A stretch of DNA of 64,000 bases from Manihot esculenta (lineage: Eukaryota > Streptophyta > Magnoliopsida > Malpighiales > Euphorbiaceae): the NCBI RefSeq assembly GCF_001659605.2, contig NC_035171.2:1802227-1866226 (forward strand). Direction: 5' to 3'. Of the stretch, positions 1-14,039 are shown in pieces. The position numbers were made by a program, and so were the translations under genes. Position 1 is the stretch's first letter, and each line of letters starts with the position of its first letter. The notes beneath the pieces are model-generated. The model was given only the letters and a program-made list of their open reading frames with translations. It ran no database searches and had not been told where the DNA came from.

Positions 1-2480
1 AAATGTAGATATAAATTAAAAAAATAAGCTAATTAATTATTAATTTTGGGTTAAATTAATAAATTACAATTCTCAAGTAATTTTTTATTTTAAAACCACG
101 TTATATGAAATAAAATTGAATCTTTAAATTAATTTAAAATTATAACAATACGAGAATTATAGAAAATTGAAACTTGAAATCCGATTTAGCCTATAGGATT
201 TTAGCTTTGGGCTTGAGCTTTTCTTTTATATGGGCTTTGATAATGATTTTCTTAGTTGAGATTTTCTCTAATGGGCTAATCCAAAATGCAATCTTAGCCT
301 TTCAAGATTTGAATGAAATTAATTATTTCTGACAAAACAATAAATTAAAATGAATTTATTATTTTAAAACTAAATTGAACATAAAAAAGTATTCTATTTA
401 TTTTAAATAAAAAAATTAAAAATAAAATAAAATAAATGTCTATAGATAGTTTTAATTAATTTTATTATTTCACTTCTATCTCCTACTATTAAAAAGGAAA
501 TATAATATAATATATAACTGTTCACAGAAAAATATAATATTTTCTACCATTTTCCTGATTGGGCTGATTGCTGGAATCAGGACAATGTACAACTGTAAGT
601 GGCTATTCAATAGCATACTCCAAATATGAAATAAAAAACGGTTCTAATTCAAAAATGAAATTAGATTGATACAAAAAGGCTTTAAATCAAATTCTTTCTT
701 TTTCAAATCTAAATCTTGGATTTAATCAAAATTAGACTAACCAACATGAATAATCTGATTTAGTATCATAATATTATATTAAAATTATAAATATTGATTT
801 TTTTTCATTTAAAGTATTTTAAAAAATACTACACCAATAAAAAAATAAAATAAAATTTAAAGTCGACTTTAAAATTAAATATTATGCCTCTTGATCAAGC
901 AAGTTAAAATGACACTTGTACAATTATGGACTCAAAGCAAATACTTTCACCTCTAAAGCAAATTTTAGTGAATTTTTTGTTTTTCTCTAAAAAATATAGT
1001 CATCTCATTAAGTGTAAGTTCCAAGGTCATAAAACATACAAACCAAACACCAAAAAAACTAAGGCTTAATGTAAAAAAAATTGAAAAAATTACAGCTAAT
1101 ATTGTAACATGAATTCAGAGATAGAGAGATCTAGAACTAAACCTAAAAAAATTATAATAACGTTGTCGCTCTACCAGAAGTCGTCAATCAGGAAGGAAAC
1201 GCCATAAAGGCTGAACAAAGCTTCACATCTCAAGAAAATAGCCTTACAAAGCATAATAACCAACTGAAACACGCTGAAATAGAGATAAATCTAAACAACT
1301 TATAATTTTATAATAGAAATAAAATTATTATATGTAGTAAATAAAACACCGATCTGGATTAGATGATGGAATCGACAATCATTAAAAGAGAAGAGTAGCT
1401 TTCTACCATCACAGTGAAAATCCACCGCCAGAAATCAATTAGTAGACACTAAACACACATCGTAATAAGGAGCGATATTTATTGTCACCGTCCTAACACT
1501 CACATATATTTTTAAAGCATAGAAAAGAGGTTATTCTCATATGTGCATGTACATGTACAACCAACAAAACCAATAAAAACTACGATAGACAATAACACCT
1601 CTTTCCGTCAATAGAATTACATGGTAGAATTGAAAATTAAATAAAAATAAAAAGAAATAAAAGGAAAGAAAAATTTCACTCGAGTGTGGAAGAAAGGAAT
1701 CCATATCCAGACAAGAATGGAAAAGCCGTCATTATCTAGAAAAGTCAAGATTTGCTATCAAAATAAAGACTGGGCGAAAAGAGAGAAAAAATCAACTATG
1801 AGAAAAAAGGGATTCTCATGACTCTTCTGTAAAATTCTAGTGAGTAACAAGGTGGCATGCAGTGGAGGTGCAAATGAAATTTCAACTCCATCTGAACTGA
1901 AATTGAAAGGTTCTTATTGAAGGGTCAACTTTTGCTGTTTGATCTAAATTTAAGGATGAGTCGATAGAGAGCGAGTCTTTGAAAATGCAGTCTCTTTTTG
2001 ACCAGAAGGGACGAACTCCTCATTTTTTTTATTTATTGATTTTTTTTATTAAAGTAATAATCAATCATTACGTTTTTACCGAAGTCAAAAAATAATTTAT
2101 CATTATTTTTTTTTCGGATTGGAAAAGCAAATTTATAGAAACAATAAAAATTAAATAATGAAGTTACAAATGGGCAAGATAAAATAAAAAGTTAAAATAA
2201 ATTTATCGTTATTATTTAATTTATTATGGAGAAAAAAATTATATTCAAACTATTTTTCTTTAAAATATATTAGTATTAAGTTTTAAATTAAATTTAATAC
2301 ATAGTAATTATATAAAATTTTTTATTAATGTGAGAATTTTTAAAAATAACTACTGAAAAAGACAATATAAATTTATTATTTAATTAAAATTTTAATTTAT
2401 GTAAAGTTAGCTGTAAATCTACTTGATAAAGACGAAGTAAATAGTAGCTAATATAATTGAATAAATAAATTAATATTTTA
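1..2480. other. AT-rich intergenic region, no gene seen
   Basis: I see no coding exon, RNA gene or mobile-element terminus here. The stretch is strongly AT-rich with scattered A/T homopolymers and short purine-rich tracts, as expected of plant intergenic DNA. It ends in the promoter region of the lipase gene. Confidence 0.6.
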
Positions 2481-2491
2481 AGAATAAAATG

Positions 2492-2500
2492 ATATAAATA
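2492..2500 (+). promoter_or_regulatory. candidate TATA box of the lipase gene
   Basis: An ATATAAATA string lies about 70-90 bp before a sharp shift from AT-rich DNA to a GC-richer leader (from about 2,565). That spacing fits a plant core promoter. No transcript start can be read from sequence alone, so this is inference. Confidence 0.3.
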
Positions 2501-2564
2501 AAAATGAAAATGCCAAACCTATTTGGTTCAAAAAAATAAATAACGAACCCATTTTGTATTTTTT

Positions 2565-2835
2565 CACTTCAGCTCCGGTCGGTGTCCGCGAGACCTTTCT
2601 CGCCTCGCCTCGGCATCCACAATCTCCGTCCGCCACGCGTCCAGAAAATACATAAAAGAAAAAAACTTTCAAAACGAGGCTTTAGTCCGCGTTACGTTCA
2701 TCTCCCTCAGCTCGAAACCCACATTAAAAAAAAAAAAAAAGATCGCGGAGAGAGAGAGATGATTCGATATATAATCTTTTGATTCCTTAGAAACCAAGAT
2801 ATTATCCAAATCAAGAGAAATTCGAGCTCTTTCAG
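2565..2835 (+). other. 5' untranslated exon of the lipase gene
   Basis: This GC-richer, CT-rich leader with a short GA microsatellite (about 2,746-2,759) ends at a TTCAG|GTTTGT donor after 2,835. The matching acceptor is TTTAATTAG at 3,290, ten bases before the ATG, so a 455-bp intron would sit within the 5' UTR. A long leader intron is common in plant housekeeping genes. The start of the exon is approximate. Confidence 0.5.
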
Positions 2836-3300
2836 GTTTGTACGTAAATTTTTCTCTTTTCTAGTGTTTAATCGTGTTTAGGTTTGCGTTTGTTTTTAAT
2901 TATTCTTTTAATTTGGGTCTTAATTCCGCTTTATGCAATTCTGGAATCAAAATTCGTTCCTTCTCGTTCGTTTGGTGACTGGATCGTTTGCTTAGTTTCT
3001 GGGAGATGGGGATTTTTTTTATATGAAGGAGAAATGTTTGGTAATGGGTTTTGGGGTTCCCAATTTTGTTTCTTTTGTTGTTTTTTACATAAGCTTTCTC
3101 GGCAACCAGGCAGGAGTTTTTTATTTAATTATTTTTTTATATATTGATAGGGACCAATAAGCAGTGTTTAATTTTCATTTCTTCTCATCATTTTCAGATA
3201 AAACACTGTTGCATTTGAAAGTGATACTATAATAATGAGATAAAGGAAGCTAATTATAGTGAATTTATTTCTTTATTTTTTTTTAATTAGGGATAAACTC

Positions 3301-6300
3301 ATGGCGACTGCAACTATGGCTACTGCAGCAGCAGCTGCTGCTCTTTTATACTATACATTGAACCGTAAGTTACAGTCAAGTACGTCTCGTGATGATGATG
3401 AAAATGATAATCTCAATGGACCCAGTAATGTTCCTTTGGGAATTGAACGAGTATCACATAGGCTAATTCAAGCCCCTGCCACATGGTTGGAGACAATCTC
3501 AACTTTGTCAGAGACACTTAGGTTTACTTACTCTGAGACACTAGGAAAGTGGCCCATTGGTGACTTGGCATTTGGGATCAACTTTCTATTAAAGAGGCAG
3601 GTGAGCATTTATTACTCGGTTTTATTACTTTCCTTTTATTATCATTAATTTTTTTTGTTGGTATCAAATGCTTCGATTTTATGAATTCAAGGATGTGCTG
3701 CTGGTGTTTAGAATTCAGTATATAGTGGCCTTAATAATTTGCTTTCTTCCAGGAATGAATTGGTTGATTTTATGTTATGGTTGAAGATGTATCTTTGCAT
3801 CTGAAGATCTCAATGAAAATTACAGTTTCATTTGTTCTCGCGATGATATTTAATGACTATCTACCCCCCTTTACTGTTTGGCAATATCTTATAAGTTAGT
3901 GTCTGATTGACGGGATAAGATGGGGGATTCTTTTGCATTGAGGCTCCGATTCTGCTGCTATGCAAATGATACTATAATTGTGGCAACTCACTATAACAGT
4001 TCACCATCATGATACTGTTTGTTCCAGGATATATTATATGGACAAGCCTCATTTAAGCTTCTCTATAAGACTTTAGTTTCAAAATATGAAATGATAAGGC
4101 TTTTTTTTTATATAAAAAAAATACTGCTATCTTTATCTTTATTTAGTGGCACACTAAACCTTTTGTGCATGTTGCCAGGTAGGTTTATCTTCAAGTCATC
4201 TTTATGGGTCTAGTGACTGTTGATAACCCTGAGATGCTCTGGACCATTTATTCTCTATATGGCTTTTCATTTTGCGGGGCCGATAACCTGCTCTCATTGC
4301 TACATTTGCAGGGGAACTTGCATGTTGGCAGTGTATTTGGCGGTAAAGATAGCATACAGCTGACAGGGTCAGAAATAACAAGTGAACTCAGATATCATTT
4401 AAGCTTGCTGACCCTGTGTTGGCATTTCTCAAAAAAACCATTTCCTTTATTTTTGGAGGAGACAGGATACACTGAAGAAGATGTTCTTCTTCAAGAACCT
4501 AAAGCAGGGGTATGTCAATTTCAACTTGAATAATGCTATCTATTTATTGATTAATTTTATCTGTTATCTTTTCGGGGAAGGAGATGGTTAGAATGTTCAT
4601 TGTATGAACATACAACTTTACCATGAAATGTGTACTATTGCAGTTGATAATTGAAAGCGATATTTACTGCAGTAATGCAACATAAATCTTGTAGATTCAC
4701 TTTCCAAGTTAGATGATCCATTTGATAATAGTGAATTGCATTCGTTCTGATTTTCATTATTACATTTAAGCATTTAAGACAATGGTATGTGCAATATGTT
4801 TGCTTCATTGAATTTATCTATTCATGTGATGTAAACTATATTTATGCAGATATTGAAGCCAGCTTTTACAATTTTAGTTGATCACAAGACAAAACACTTT
4901 CTCTTACTTATTCGTGGGACGCATAGTATCAAGGATACTTTGACAGCTGCAACAGGAGCTGTCGTGCCATTTCATCATTCTGTTGTGCATGAAGGAGGAG
5001 TTAGCAACTTAGTTCTAGGTTATGCACATTGTGGGATGGCTGCAGCTGCTAGGTGGATTGCAAAACTTGCAACTCCTGTTCTTAAAAAGGCTCTTGGGCA
5101 ATATCCTGATTATAAACTCAAGGTAAAAATGCAAATTTTGGATTTTTTCCTTGCATTTGCTCGTATTCTATAATTATTTATGCATTTTAAAGCAGATAAA
5201 CTTTGTTTACTTCTAAAAATCACAGACAAAGAAGATAAAGTAGGTTTAGAGTTTTCATTTCTTTTTATACATCTGTTTTTGAACTTGAGGAAATAATAAT
5301 TCTGTATTTTTATTTTCTCTGGCCTTTGAGCAGAAGTCCACTTATTATATGTTTTAAGTGTAAACATTATCTATAAAGATTATCATCATTAGAATAGTTA
5401 GAAAGTTGTTGCTTTGTCTCCTGTTTATCATTGATTTAGAATATTCCTAGTTTGGGATTTTGTGATCCTAGTAGGAGTAGGGTTGGAATCATTCTGTTTT
5501 TGGATTACTAATCACAGTTGCAGTGGGTTTAGTCATTCTATTGTTGTTCATCAAATTATAAATATTTGATTCGAAAGGCTCGATGCTATCTCTCTCTCTC
5601 TCTTTCCTCTACCCCATCTTTTCCTTTTCTCTTCTTCTTTTCCTTTTCTATTCTTCTTTCCCTTTTTGCCGCAGGACTCCTGTTGCTGTTACAGCTTCAA
5701 AAACAATCACCAGTTTCTCTTCTTTTCACTCTCTAATAAGCTCTAATTCAAACTCTTGACCTTAGCTTTGTTTTGTCCTTAAATTGGACAATTCATAATG
5801 CTTTTCAATCTGCATCCAATAAAAGCATCTGTAGGTTGGTTCCTCAACCTGTCCTACATCACTCTATATGTTACCTGTGTTTTTTGAGCAGTTGGCTAGA
5901 ATAAGTGCTTGCAAGATTAGTTAAGTAGGTTATCACATTGGTTATTTTCACCATAGCCTTCTTTTCCACCTATATTTTTTCTACCGGTCTCGTGTGAGAT
6001 CAAAGATATAATGCATAGACCAATTCATGCTACTACTTTATTACCTATTTACCTAAGTCAACTTTATATTTTAAGATGATGGGTTTTCCTGCTGAATATG
6101 CTGGAAATTTTTCTTCCTGAACATTCTTTGCTCTCCTTCTTGTTATGTTAGATGTCTTATGGATTTTGCAAGACCCAACAATTTCTGGCTGCAATAGTTT
6201 TCTTCATAATTTCTTTTATGTGCTTAATATATTGGGAATTTAGTCCTTATGTTAATGCAATTAAATTGTGGTGTAATTGCAACTTTGGGTTAGTTCTTGA

Positions 6301-8521
6301 TAGCTAATACACTAGAATTAATTTTAATAATTAAAATAATATGCTTCTTTTGCATATCTTAGTGTCATTCTAGCGGTTCTTAAGATTTATAAGATAATAA
6401 ATTCCATTTTTTGAATCCAAAGATTGTAGGACACTCTTTGGGTGGAGGCACTGCTGCTCTTTTAACATATGTATTGCGGGAGCAGAAGGATTTATCGATG
6501 ACTAGCTGTGTTACATTCGCTCCAGGTGAAAATCCTCAGTATTCATTTCACATAAAAACCTTAATTTTATGATTCACATTTGAATCCTTCAATCCTTCTC
6601 TATTATTTAATCATAGAACACATTTGTGGCAGTGTGAGCTTGATGTTTATTTGACTTGTTTTACGTGCAGCTGCTTGCATGACATGGGAATTGGCTGAAT
6701 CAGGCAATGATTTTATTACTTCTGTTATAAATGGAGCTGACTTAGTGCCTACATTTTCAGCTGCTGCAGTAGATGACTTGCGTGCAGAGGTTTTTTCCCC
6801 CAACCAATTGTATAGGACTTAATAGTTGCTTTTGAGGATTCCTAGGATAGTTTCTTATTTATGCATCTTAAAGGTATAGATTCTTGTTCTTGTGTTTGGC
6901 ACTTTATTGGTTATATAATAGGTTTTTTTTAGGCTCTGCGAAACATAGTTATATTACAAGGCCGCTAGGGCAGTTATAGAATAGGGTTGGTTTAACTGGA
7001 AGGTATCATTCTAATTGGTTCCAATTTTTCCTATAAAGAAGCTGCATGGTTGCATCTTGTAGAGGTTACTCACTATACAAAATCCTCCAAAGATTTCACT
7101 TTCTTTGAGAAAATTTAATTTGCTAAAACAACTGGTAACCCTTCTAACTCCATTGGTGCTGGCTGAAGTTGCCTTTTTCTGTTTTGCCTAAAGTGATTAG
7201 GGTGTACTGTATGTTTTCTCCTCCTGATTCTGCTGCTCTCGACATATTCTCTTTTCAGGTGACGGCTTCTGCATGGCTGAATGATTTGAGAAATCAAATT
7301 GAACGCACAAGAATTCTTAGTACTGTTTATCGTTCTGCATCAGCTTTGGGTTCACGACTTCCATCAATTTCAAGTGCTAGAGCAAAAGTTGCTGGGGCAG
7401 GGGCTATTCTGCGTCCAGTTTCTAATAGTACTCGGGTATTCTCTTTTATGCTCAGCCAACTAAACTCTCTTAAAGCATTTAGTTTTCTTGGGCTTTTGTG
7501 CTTTTGCACTAAACTGAATTAGCCTTTCTATGGTTTTTGCTTCTCCTTTTTTCTAGTTCTATTCAACTAAGCATTGGGACCCATGGTTGTTCCTCGAGCA
7601 TCGCTCATTGTTTGAAATGCGTGGAATTATATTTTTTTAATCTACGATTAAGTTCAATTGAGCAAGTGGGTCTCCGTTCAGGATAACTTTTAATTTTGTC
7701 TCTGATGCCAATAGGTTGTGATGAAGAGGGCCCAGAGCATGGCTCAGGCAGCTTGGACCACTCGTCCTTCCCTTCACCTGTCTTCATGGTCATGCATTGG
7801 TCCACGTCATCGAAATACAACTGCATGTTCCGACTCAGCAGATGGAAGTTCCCCAACATCTTCCTCCAGATTAGAAACTTCTGAGCCTCTTTTATCTCCC
7901 AAAAATAGCACAAGGGAGACCATTGAACTTCCTGTAAGTTCTGAAGAGGCAGAATGGACATCAGAAATTGGATATTTTTCAGATGAGATGCCTAAACACA
8001 TTGATGTAGAAGCTGAACTTGGTGGTGAGGAGTTTAGGAGTAATTCACGTGAAGACCGAATGAATGAAGTTGAATTGTGGCAACAACTTGAGCATGAGCT
8101 TTATGATAGAGCAGATGGCGAGGATGCTGATGTGGCAAAGGAAATAAGGGAAGAAGAGGCAGCAGCCATGGCAGAGATAGGTGAGAGAGAGGCTGAAAAC
8201 ACTGCTCCAGAAACTAAGGAAGCGCACAGATTCTTTCCCCCAGGAAAGATCATGCATATTGTTACCTTTCAACATGATAGCTCAGAGAGTGAAGGTGATT
8301 CCCCTTCCAGCAGCGATTCAGAAAACACTCAGCCACAGGGGGAAGATAAAGTTGGGATTTTTGTCACCCCACGATCTCTTTATAGTAAAGTGAGGCTTTC
8401 TCAAACCATGATAAGTGATCACTTCATGCCTGTCTATAGGAGACAGATTGAAAAACTAATTAAAGAACTGGAGCAAGAAGCAACTGATGCTAACCATTAC
8501 TGCAGTGAGAATTCATTATAG
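3301..8521 (+). CDS. Class 3 lipase, mono-/di-acylglycerol lipase-like
   Basis: Coding exons are 3301-3600, 4312-4509, 4850-5122, 6423-6525, 6671-6789, 7259-7435 and 7715-8521; all junctions are GT-AG and the frame closes exactly, giving about 658 residues. The N terminus has an Ala-rich hydrophobic stretch (about residues 5-20), a possible membrane anchor. The alpha/beta-hydrolase core holds the nucleophile elbow GHSLGG with Ser at about 262, a likely acid in NGADLVP (Asp about 315), and a likely catalytic His in PPGKIMHIV (about 571). Between the acid and the His lies a long, polar, acidic low-complexity insert. Family members hydrolyse acyl chains of mono- or diacylglycerols, probably at membranes. 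This order of motifs matches the plant DAGL-like class 3 lipases. No lesion is seen. The ATG at 3301 directly follows the leader acceptor. The exact substrate cannot be inferred. Confidence 0.9.
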
Positions 8522-11500
8522 GTTCATAATCGTTTTGACACTTCCTTACATACCTGAAAAAGAAAAAGAAAATAGAAAGGTTTTTAATTTCTCAAGGGCA
8601 CTATCACTTGCATTCAATTTTGTTGTGGCTTTTCAAGTGCAGTAGAAAAGTTTTATGGTTGAAGCCATTTGGCTTGTCAATGGACCAGCTTGATTGCACT
8701 TACAAATAGTTTTCTTGGTAGCAATTTTCCTCTGGGAAATTTGGTCCTGGCCCCTTCTGTAAATTAGTGTTTAGTTCGAATTTATTCTTTAAAAAAAAAA
8801 ATAAAAAAATTCTCCCTCGTATTTTAGTAAGGTGGCCTGTACCTAACTATTAACCTTTGCTTAATGACATGCCTGTTCTTGTCAGTTTTACATTAAAATT
8901 TTTAATAAATTAGCATTTTGTACCATATTTCGATTTCATAATAATATAGGTTGTATAAACTTATGTATTTGAATAATTTTTGTGAGTTAATTGTAGTGTT
9001 TACAAATAAACTTCATTCACATAAACTTCCAATAATAGAAGAAAAAGCACCCAGTTGTTAGCTGCAACTGTGACATATAATTATTTTGACAACTCGAATC
9101 AATAATTGCTCATTAAAAATACACATTGACAGGTATTTATGTTAAAATATTAAGAAAAAAATTTAATATATTTTTTGAAAGTACATTTTTTAATAATATA
9201 AATTTTTAGAATAAAGAGAAAAGTGGTGTGTGAATGTCCAATTATAGAATGAAATGTGTGAATCTCCAGAGTGACACCTCTCTTCCAAATTTTCATTAAG
9301 GAGTTGTTTGCTGTCTCTTTCATGTTTTAAACTCCTTCACATTTCTCATTTTAATTGTGAATCTCCATCTCTTCTTCATTAATATATTTCATTTTCAACT
9401 CATACTCAAACGAATAAAAAATTTTGTTTATAATTTTAATTAAATTATTGTTAGTCAATTTCCAATATTCAATCGCCTAGTTATGGCATTTAACAAATAA
9501 TTAAATAAAATTTCTAACTAGTTTATAATAATTATCTCAGTCAAAATTTAGATTTTCAATTTTCAATCATTAATTAATTATCTTTAAAAATAATAAAATT
9601 ATTAGAATATAATGTGTAGATGAGATTAATTTTATTTCATTTTAAAGGCAAGCCAAAAACATTATACAATATATGGTTAATTTTCTTTTTTTAATTAAAT
9701 GATTTGATTTTGTTGGTTAATACATCCATTATTGTTGCTTAATCAAGTAATTAACTAAAGATGATTATAATGATATCACATGACTCGGACGTTTACTGAG
9801 TATAACATGCCACATTTTTTTTTTTTTTTTAAATAAAATTACTCAAATGCACTTATCATCCACATATCAAAACTTGCCACATCTCTTTACACATCCATTG
9901 TATATGTCCAAAAATACAATGTATATACATTGTATTTATTTTCATTAATTAATTATTTAAAAATTTCTGATATGTCACTTTCCAAAAACTACAACAATTA
10001 ACATATCACTCTTATTAAAACATGGGAATTCAATAAATTATAGATTTTTTTAAATATTTTATTAAATTTAAACTTTTAAATTAAAATATAAATATTAATA
10101 TCTCGTTTATCATAATTTATTTCGAAAAAAATAATTTAAATACATGTTTATAAAATAATATAAAATATTTATTTTATTTAAAATAAAAGTATTTTAAATT
10201 AAAAAATTAAATTATTTCATTATAAATAAAAAAGAATCAATTTAATTAAATTCTTGAAAAGTATATAGAAAACATTTATTATGGGCCCAACTAGCAGGCT
10301 TTCTTTGACCTAAACAACCATGTCCTTCCAATTAAAACCTAAATAAATGTATTCCTATGTACATTTACAATACAATGAATTTGGTTCAAGAAATGTCCTA
10401 TATATATACACATTAGGATTGGACTTATCAAAATCAACAAATAAATATATAATATTAATATATGATTTTTAAAAATTACCATTCATCTTTATTTTATTAA
10501 ATTAATTTTTATTTATATCAAAAAAATTATTTATAATAAATTAAATTATTTATTTAAAAGAATTATTAGACAAATATTTTATCGTTGAGATTTTATTTGA
10601 TAATATTAATCGTATAATAGTTATTTTGATTCGATTAAAATATTAAATATTATTTTTAAAATGGTAGCCGAGCGTGTATGGATTTGAAATATAATTTTTT
10701 TAATGTAACGAGAAAGAAATATAAATAGGGAAATGTGGACAGAATGGATTCAATTCAAGAGCAACAAATATAGAAAAGATGGTAAAATTTTTCATGGGAA
10801 AGATAGGAACAAGGCAAAGGCAGTGGGTTGTTCTTTATCTATTTTTTAACAAGTGCAAGTCTTTTTCACAATTGATGCCATTAATAATTAATTTCACCAC
10901 TCTTCCTAATTTTTTTTAGTTCATTGATTACGACATGGATTAGGATCATTGCAAGAATCTCCAACATGCTTCCAGGAAAATAATGGAGAGGCTTCTCATT
11001 TTGTTCTATAAGTGGATTTTTTTTTGCTTCAATTACACTTCTCTTCTCATCAATTTCTTATTAATATTAGAAAAATTTATAATTTAATTTCTCCATATTG
11101 TTTTTATTAATAAATAATTCTAATATTTTAAAAAGATTTATTAAAATATTATTATATTTTATTTCTGACAGTAAAATATTTTTCATTTATTTTTATCGTT
11201 AAAAATATAACAAAAAATCAAATTATTCTCCTCTTCTTTTCTCCTTCTTCGACTTTTCATTCTCTTTTTCTTAAAAATATATAATTAACAAAATTTAATC
11301 TGATGAACAGTAATAATAATTAGTAATTACTGATTATTTATAGTTTAAGATAAAATTAGTGCTAATTGATATGTTTAACAACTCACCATTAACTCAGACC
11401 AAACAAATATTTTTTTTTTCCCTCATGACCAAACAATTGAATACATGACGAATGAAAATCTACCATGCTGTACCTTACACGTTATACGTTGTACACGTGG

Positions 11501-11690
11501 CTTTCATCAACTGGTCCAGAGATTAAAATTTTTAAAAAAATCCTCCAAACAGCAAATATTGGCTAAGAACTGTGAGAATAGCTCCACACAGCATGATAGA
11601 TGCTTAGTTGGCAATCCAAAGATCAACGGTCAGAAATCAATGACAGCATCAAATGCCGACGTGGATTCTACTCTTTAAAGCTTCAATCAT
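8522..11690. other. 3' UTR of the lipase gene, then AT-rich intergenic DNA
   Basis: The first 250 bp or so after the TAG at 8521 are probably 3' UTR. The rest is very AT-rich with poly-T runs (for example near 9,818) and no coding exon, tRNA or transposon terminus that I could recognise. Confidence 0.5.
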
Positions 11691-11769
11691 TGGCTTTTCT
11701 CTCTCCCGCTCTGTAACCAAACCAATTTCTTCTCTTCTTTTCTTTCCATTTCTCTCTCTTAACTATTTT

Positions 11770-12111
11770 GATATATAAGCGTGAGTGGAGAATTTTGTGT
11801 AAGAGAAACAAAAAGCAATCTCTTGGTTTTGTTCATATCAAAGATTTGGGATTCTTCTTTGAAAGTTTTCAAGAAAAGGTTCTTGAGATCGCCATCTATA
11901 TAAACCACAGACAAAGAAACAAGGATTCATGGAAATGGTTTTCATGTGTGAGATTATGTTTGCAGAGGAAGAGATGGTTGAAGATGGAGAGTGGGAGAAA
12001 GAGAGATAATATTCAAAATCCCCAGTAGCAGCAGTATTTATAAGAGGAATCCATATTTTTATATACACCTTTCTTTATACTCATCAACTTCTGTTTCATC
12101 TGCTTCTGCTG
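11770..12111 (+). promoter_or_regulatory. Core promoter and 5' leader exon of the DUF1677 gene
   Basis: A GATATATAAG TATA-like box at 11,770 follows a CT-rich tract (11,695-11,760). A leader exon then runs to a CTG|GTAATC donor at 12,111/12,112. The acceptor TGTTTTACAG at 12,540 lies four bases before the ATG, so one intron of about 430 bp interrupts the leader. A second possible acceptor (TTGCAG, about 12,216) could give a longer leader. Confidence 0.45.
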
Positions 12112-12544
12112 GTAATCCTCATCAAGATTTTGTTCATCTTTCTTGTTTCTGAACATGTTTTTTAGATTGATGTGTTATCTTTCTGGATTCATCCATGGCC
12201 TTGATTGAAATTGCAGGGGATTTATATGAACATTTCATCTTTTAAAGAAAAGAATTTTCTTTTACCTTTTAAGCGTTTCGGTTTTGAAGACGATGAGCTG
12301 TTTGTAGAAAATATTTTGGTGTCCAGCTGGTTTGCAAAAAACTTTCTGCGCTTAACGAGTAATCATCATGTTCTTTCCATGTATATACCGTTTTCTAGAA
12401 ACACCAAAACCGCTTTTGAAAACAGAACAAACACAATCTTTCTACACAAGAAAACAGCTTTGTCAGAACCCATCTTTTTTTTCTTCTTTCATTTGAATTC
12501 TCAATCATAGTATTAATGGTTTTGGTGGGTTGTTTTACAGGGAA

Positions 12545-13042
12545 ATGTCTGCTACTATAATCAGTGATCCTATGGTGGTATCAACCCCGGAAACCCAACC
12601 AGCTGCTGCAGCTGCAACATCAGCTAAACTAATTGCAGGCCAAACAGAAGTGGAGTTTGCCAAATGTGATTGCTGTGGTCTAACAGAGGAGTGCACCCCA
12701 GGTTACATTGAAAGAGTAAGGGAGAGATACCATGGCAAATGGATTTGTGGGCTATGTGCAGAAGCTGTAAAAGATGAGATTGTGAGGGCTACAGAGAGGC
12801 TTATCAGCACAGAAGAAGCCATGGCTAGGCACATGAACTTTTGCAAGAAATTTGTGTCTTCTTGCCCTCCTCCTGACCCAACTATGCATTTGATATCTGC
12901 TATGAGGCAGATTCTTAGAAAAAGTTTGGATTCTCCAAGAGGATTGAGATCAACCCCATCTAGTCCTACCAATTCTAATGAACAAATCAGAGCTGCTGGG
13001 CTTACTAGGTCTGAAAGTTGCTTCCCTACTTTGTCTGGTTGA
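12545..13042 (+). CDS. DUF1677 family protein
   Basis: This is a single coding exon for 165 residues. After an Ala/Thr-rich N terminus, the family core spans about residues 35-100. It contains CDCCGLTEECTP and WICGLCAEAVKDE, two paired-cysteine motifs that suggest a small zinc-ribbon, followed by the helical segment EEAMARHMNFCKKF and a Ser/Pro-rich tail. The molecular role of DUF1677 proteins is not established to my knowledge. The family is plant-specific and its members are short like this one. The start is the first ATG after the leader intron acceptor; an upstream in-frame ATG at 12,530 would lie inside that intron. The coding region shows no lesion, so it is probably functional. Confidence 0.88.
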   Translation: MSATIISDPMVVSTPETQPAAAAATSAKLIAGQTEVEFAKCDCCGLTEECTPGYIERVRERYHGKWICGLCAEAVKDEIVRATERLISTEEAMARHMNFCKKFVSSCPPPDPTMHLISAMRQILRKSLDSPRGLRSTPSSPTNSNEQIRAAGLTRSESCFPTLSG

Positions 13043-14035
13043 TACATGTGGACTATTGGGGGATCAATAAAAAATCACAGAAGGGACAATGCTGGAGAAA
13101 TACAGTTCCTTTGGTACAAATAAGAAAGAGGGGAAGGGGCAAAAAAAGGAAAAAGAAGGGGAAAATTTGGAGTTTAGGTGCTTAATGTAGTTATTTAGAT
13201 GTTATACATCAGAATATGAAATCCCATTTTTCCTGAGACTTAAAGTTTCAGTTGTATTTGTAAAGCTGTCTTCTTTAAATTGTTGCTTTTCTGTTTACTA
13301 AGTTATATAAAAAAAAATTGTCTCAATGTCCAATTGTGATTGGGCTAGTTGCTTGCAGGTGTATTCATGTATGGATAGACTAGCCTTTGAATCTTTATAT
13401 GAGAAAGGCTGTTGAAATCAGATTTGGATATATCTTAGGTAGAAGAATCTAGGTTGCCTAGCTAATTTCATATCAAATTTGTAGAGTTTGATAAGTTGGT
13501 CCCAATATGAGATTGATTATAATTCAACATTTAGTTGGAGTTTGGTGACATTTCATTGCAGAATCTAAAGCATTGAAATATAAAGATCTTGCTTTTGTTA
13601 ACAGATGCAGACAAGTCTTTAGCTAGCATGGGATTCTTTAATGGTGGAGACCTACTTTTTTATTCTCTCTTATGTGTGCATCCTGCAGGAGCCACTAATG
13701 ACATATTTCTTTATTTGATTCCCTACAAAGGCAGGATACAATATGTGATGGATGCATTAGTAGATACCATAAATGACAAATATGGTTGAGTTGTCCTCTT
13801 CTGTCATTCTCTGGACCTGACCCTGCATCATATGTTCATATGTTCTTATCTACCTTCACTTACAGATCTTGCTTCTGTTGCTTGTGAAATGATTCAGGTA
13901 CCCCGTTGATTGGGAGGGATAGTAACAGTAATTTTTTTTGCATGAAATAATCCGATCCAAACTAATCCAAACAATTTTTAAAATCATTTTTCACTTGGTT
14001 CAAAATAGTTAACTCATTTCGTACTAGCTATTATA
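13043..14035. other. 3' UTR of the DUF1677 gene and intergenic DNA
   Basis: The first 250 bp or so after the stop are probably 3' UTR (purine-rich, then T-rich, with AATAAA-like strings just after the stop). No further gene is supported. A short open frame near 13,589 has no recognisable similarity. Confidence 0.45.
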
Positions 14036-14039
14036 TACA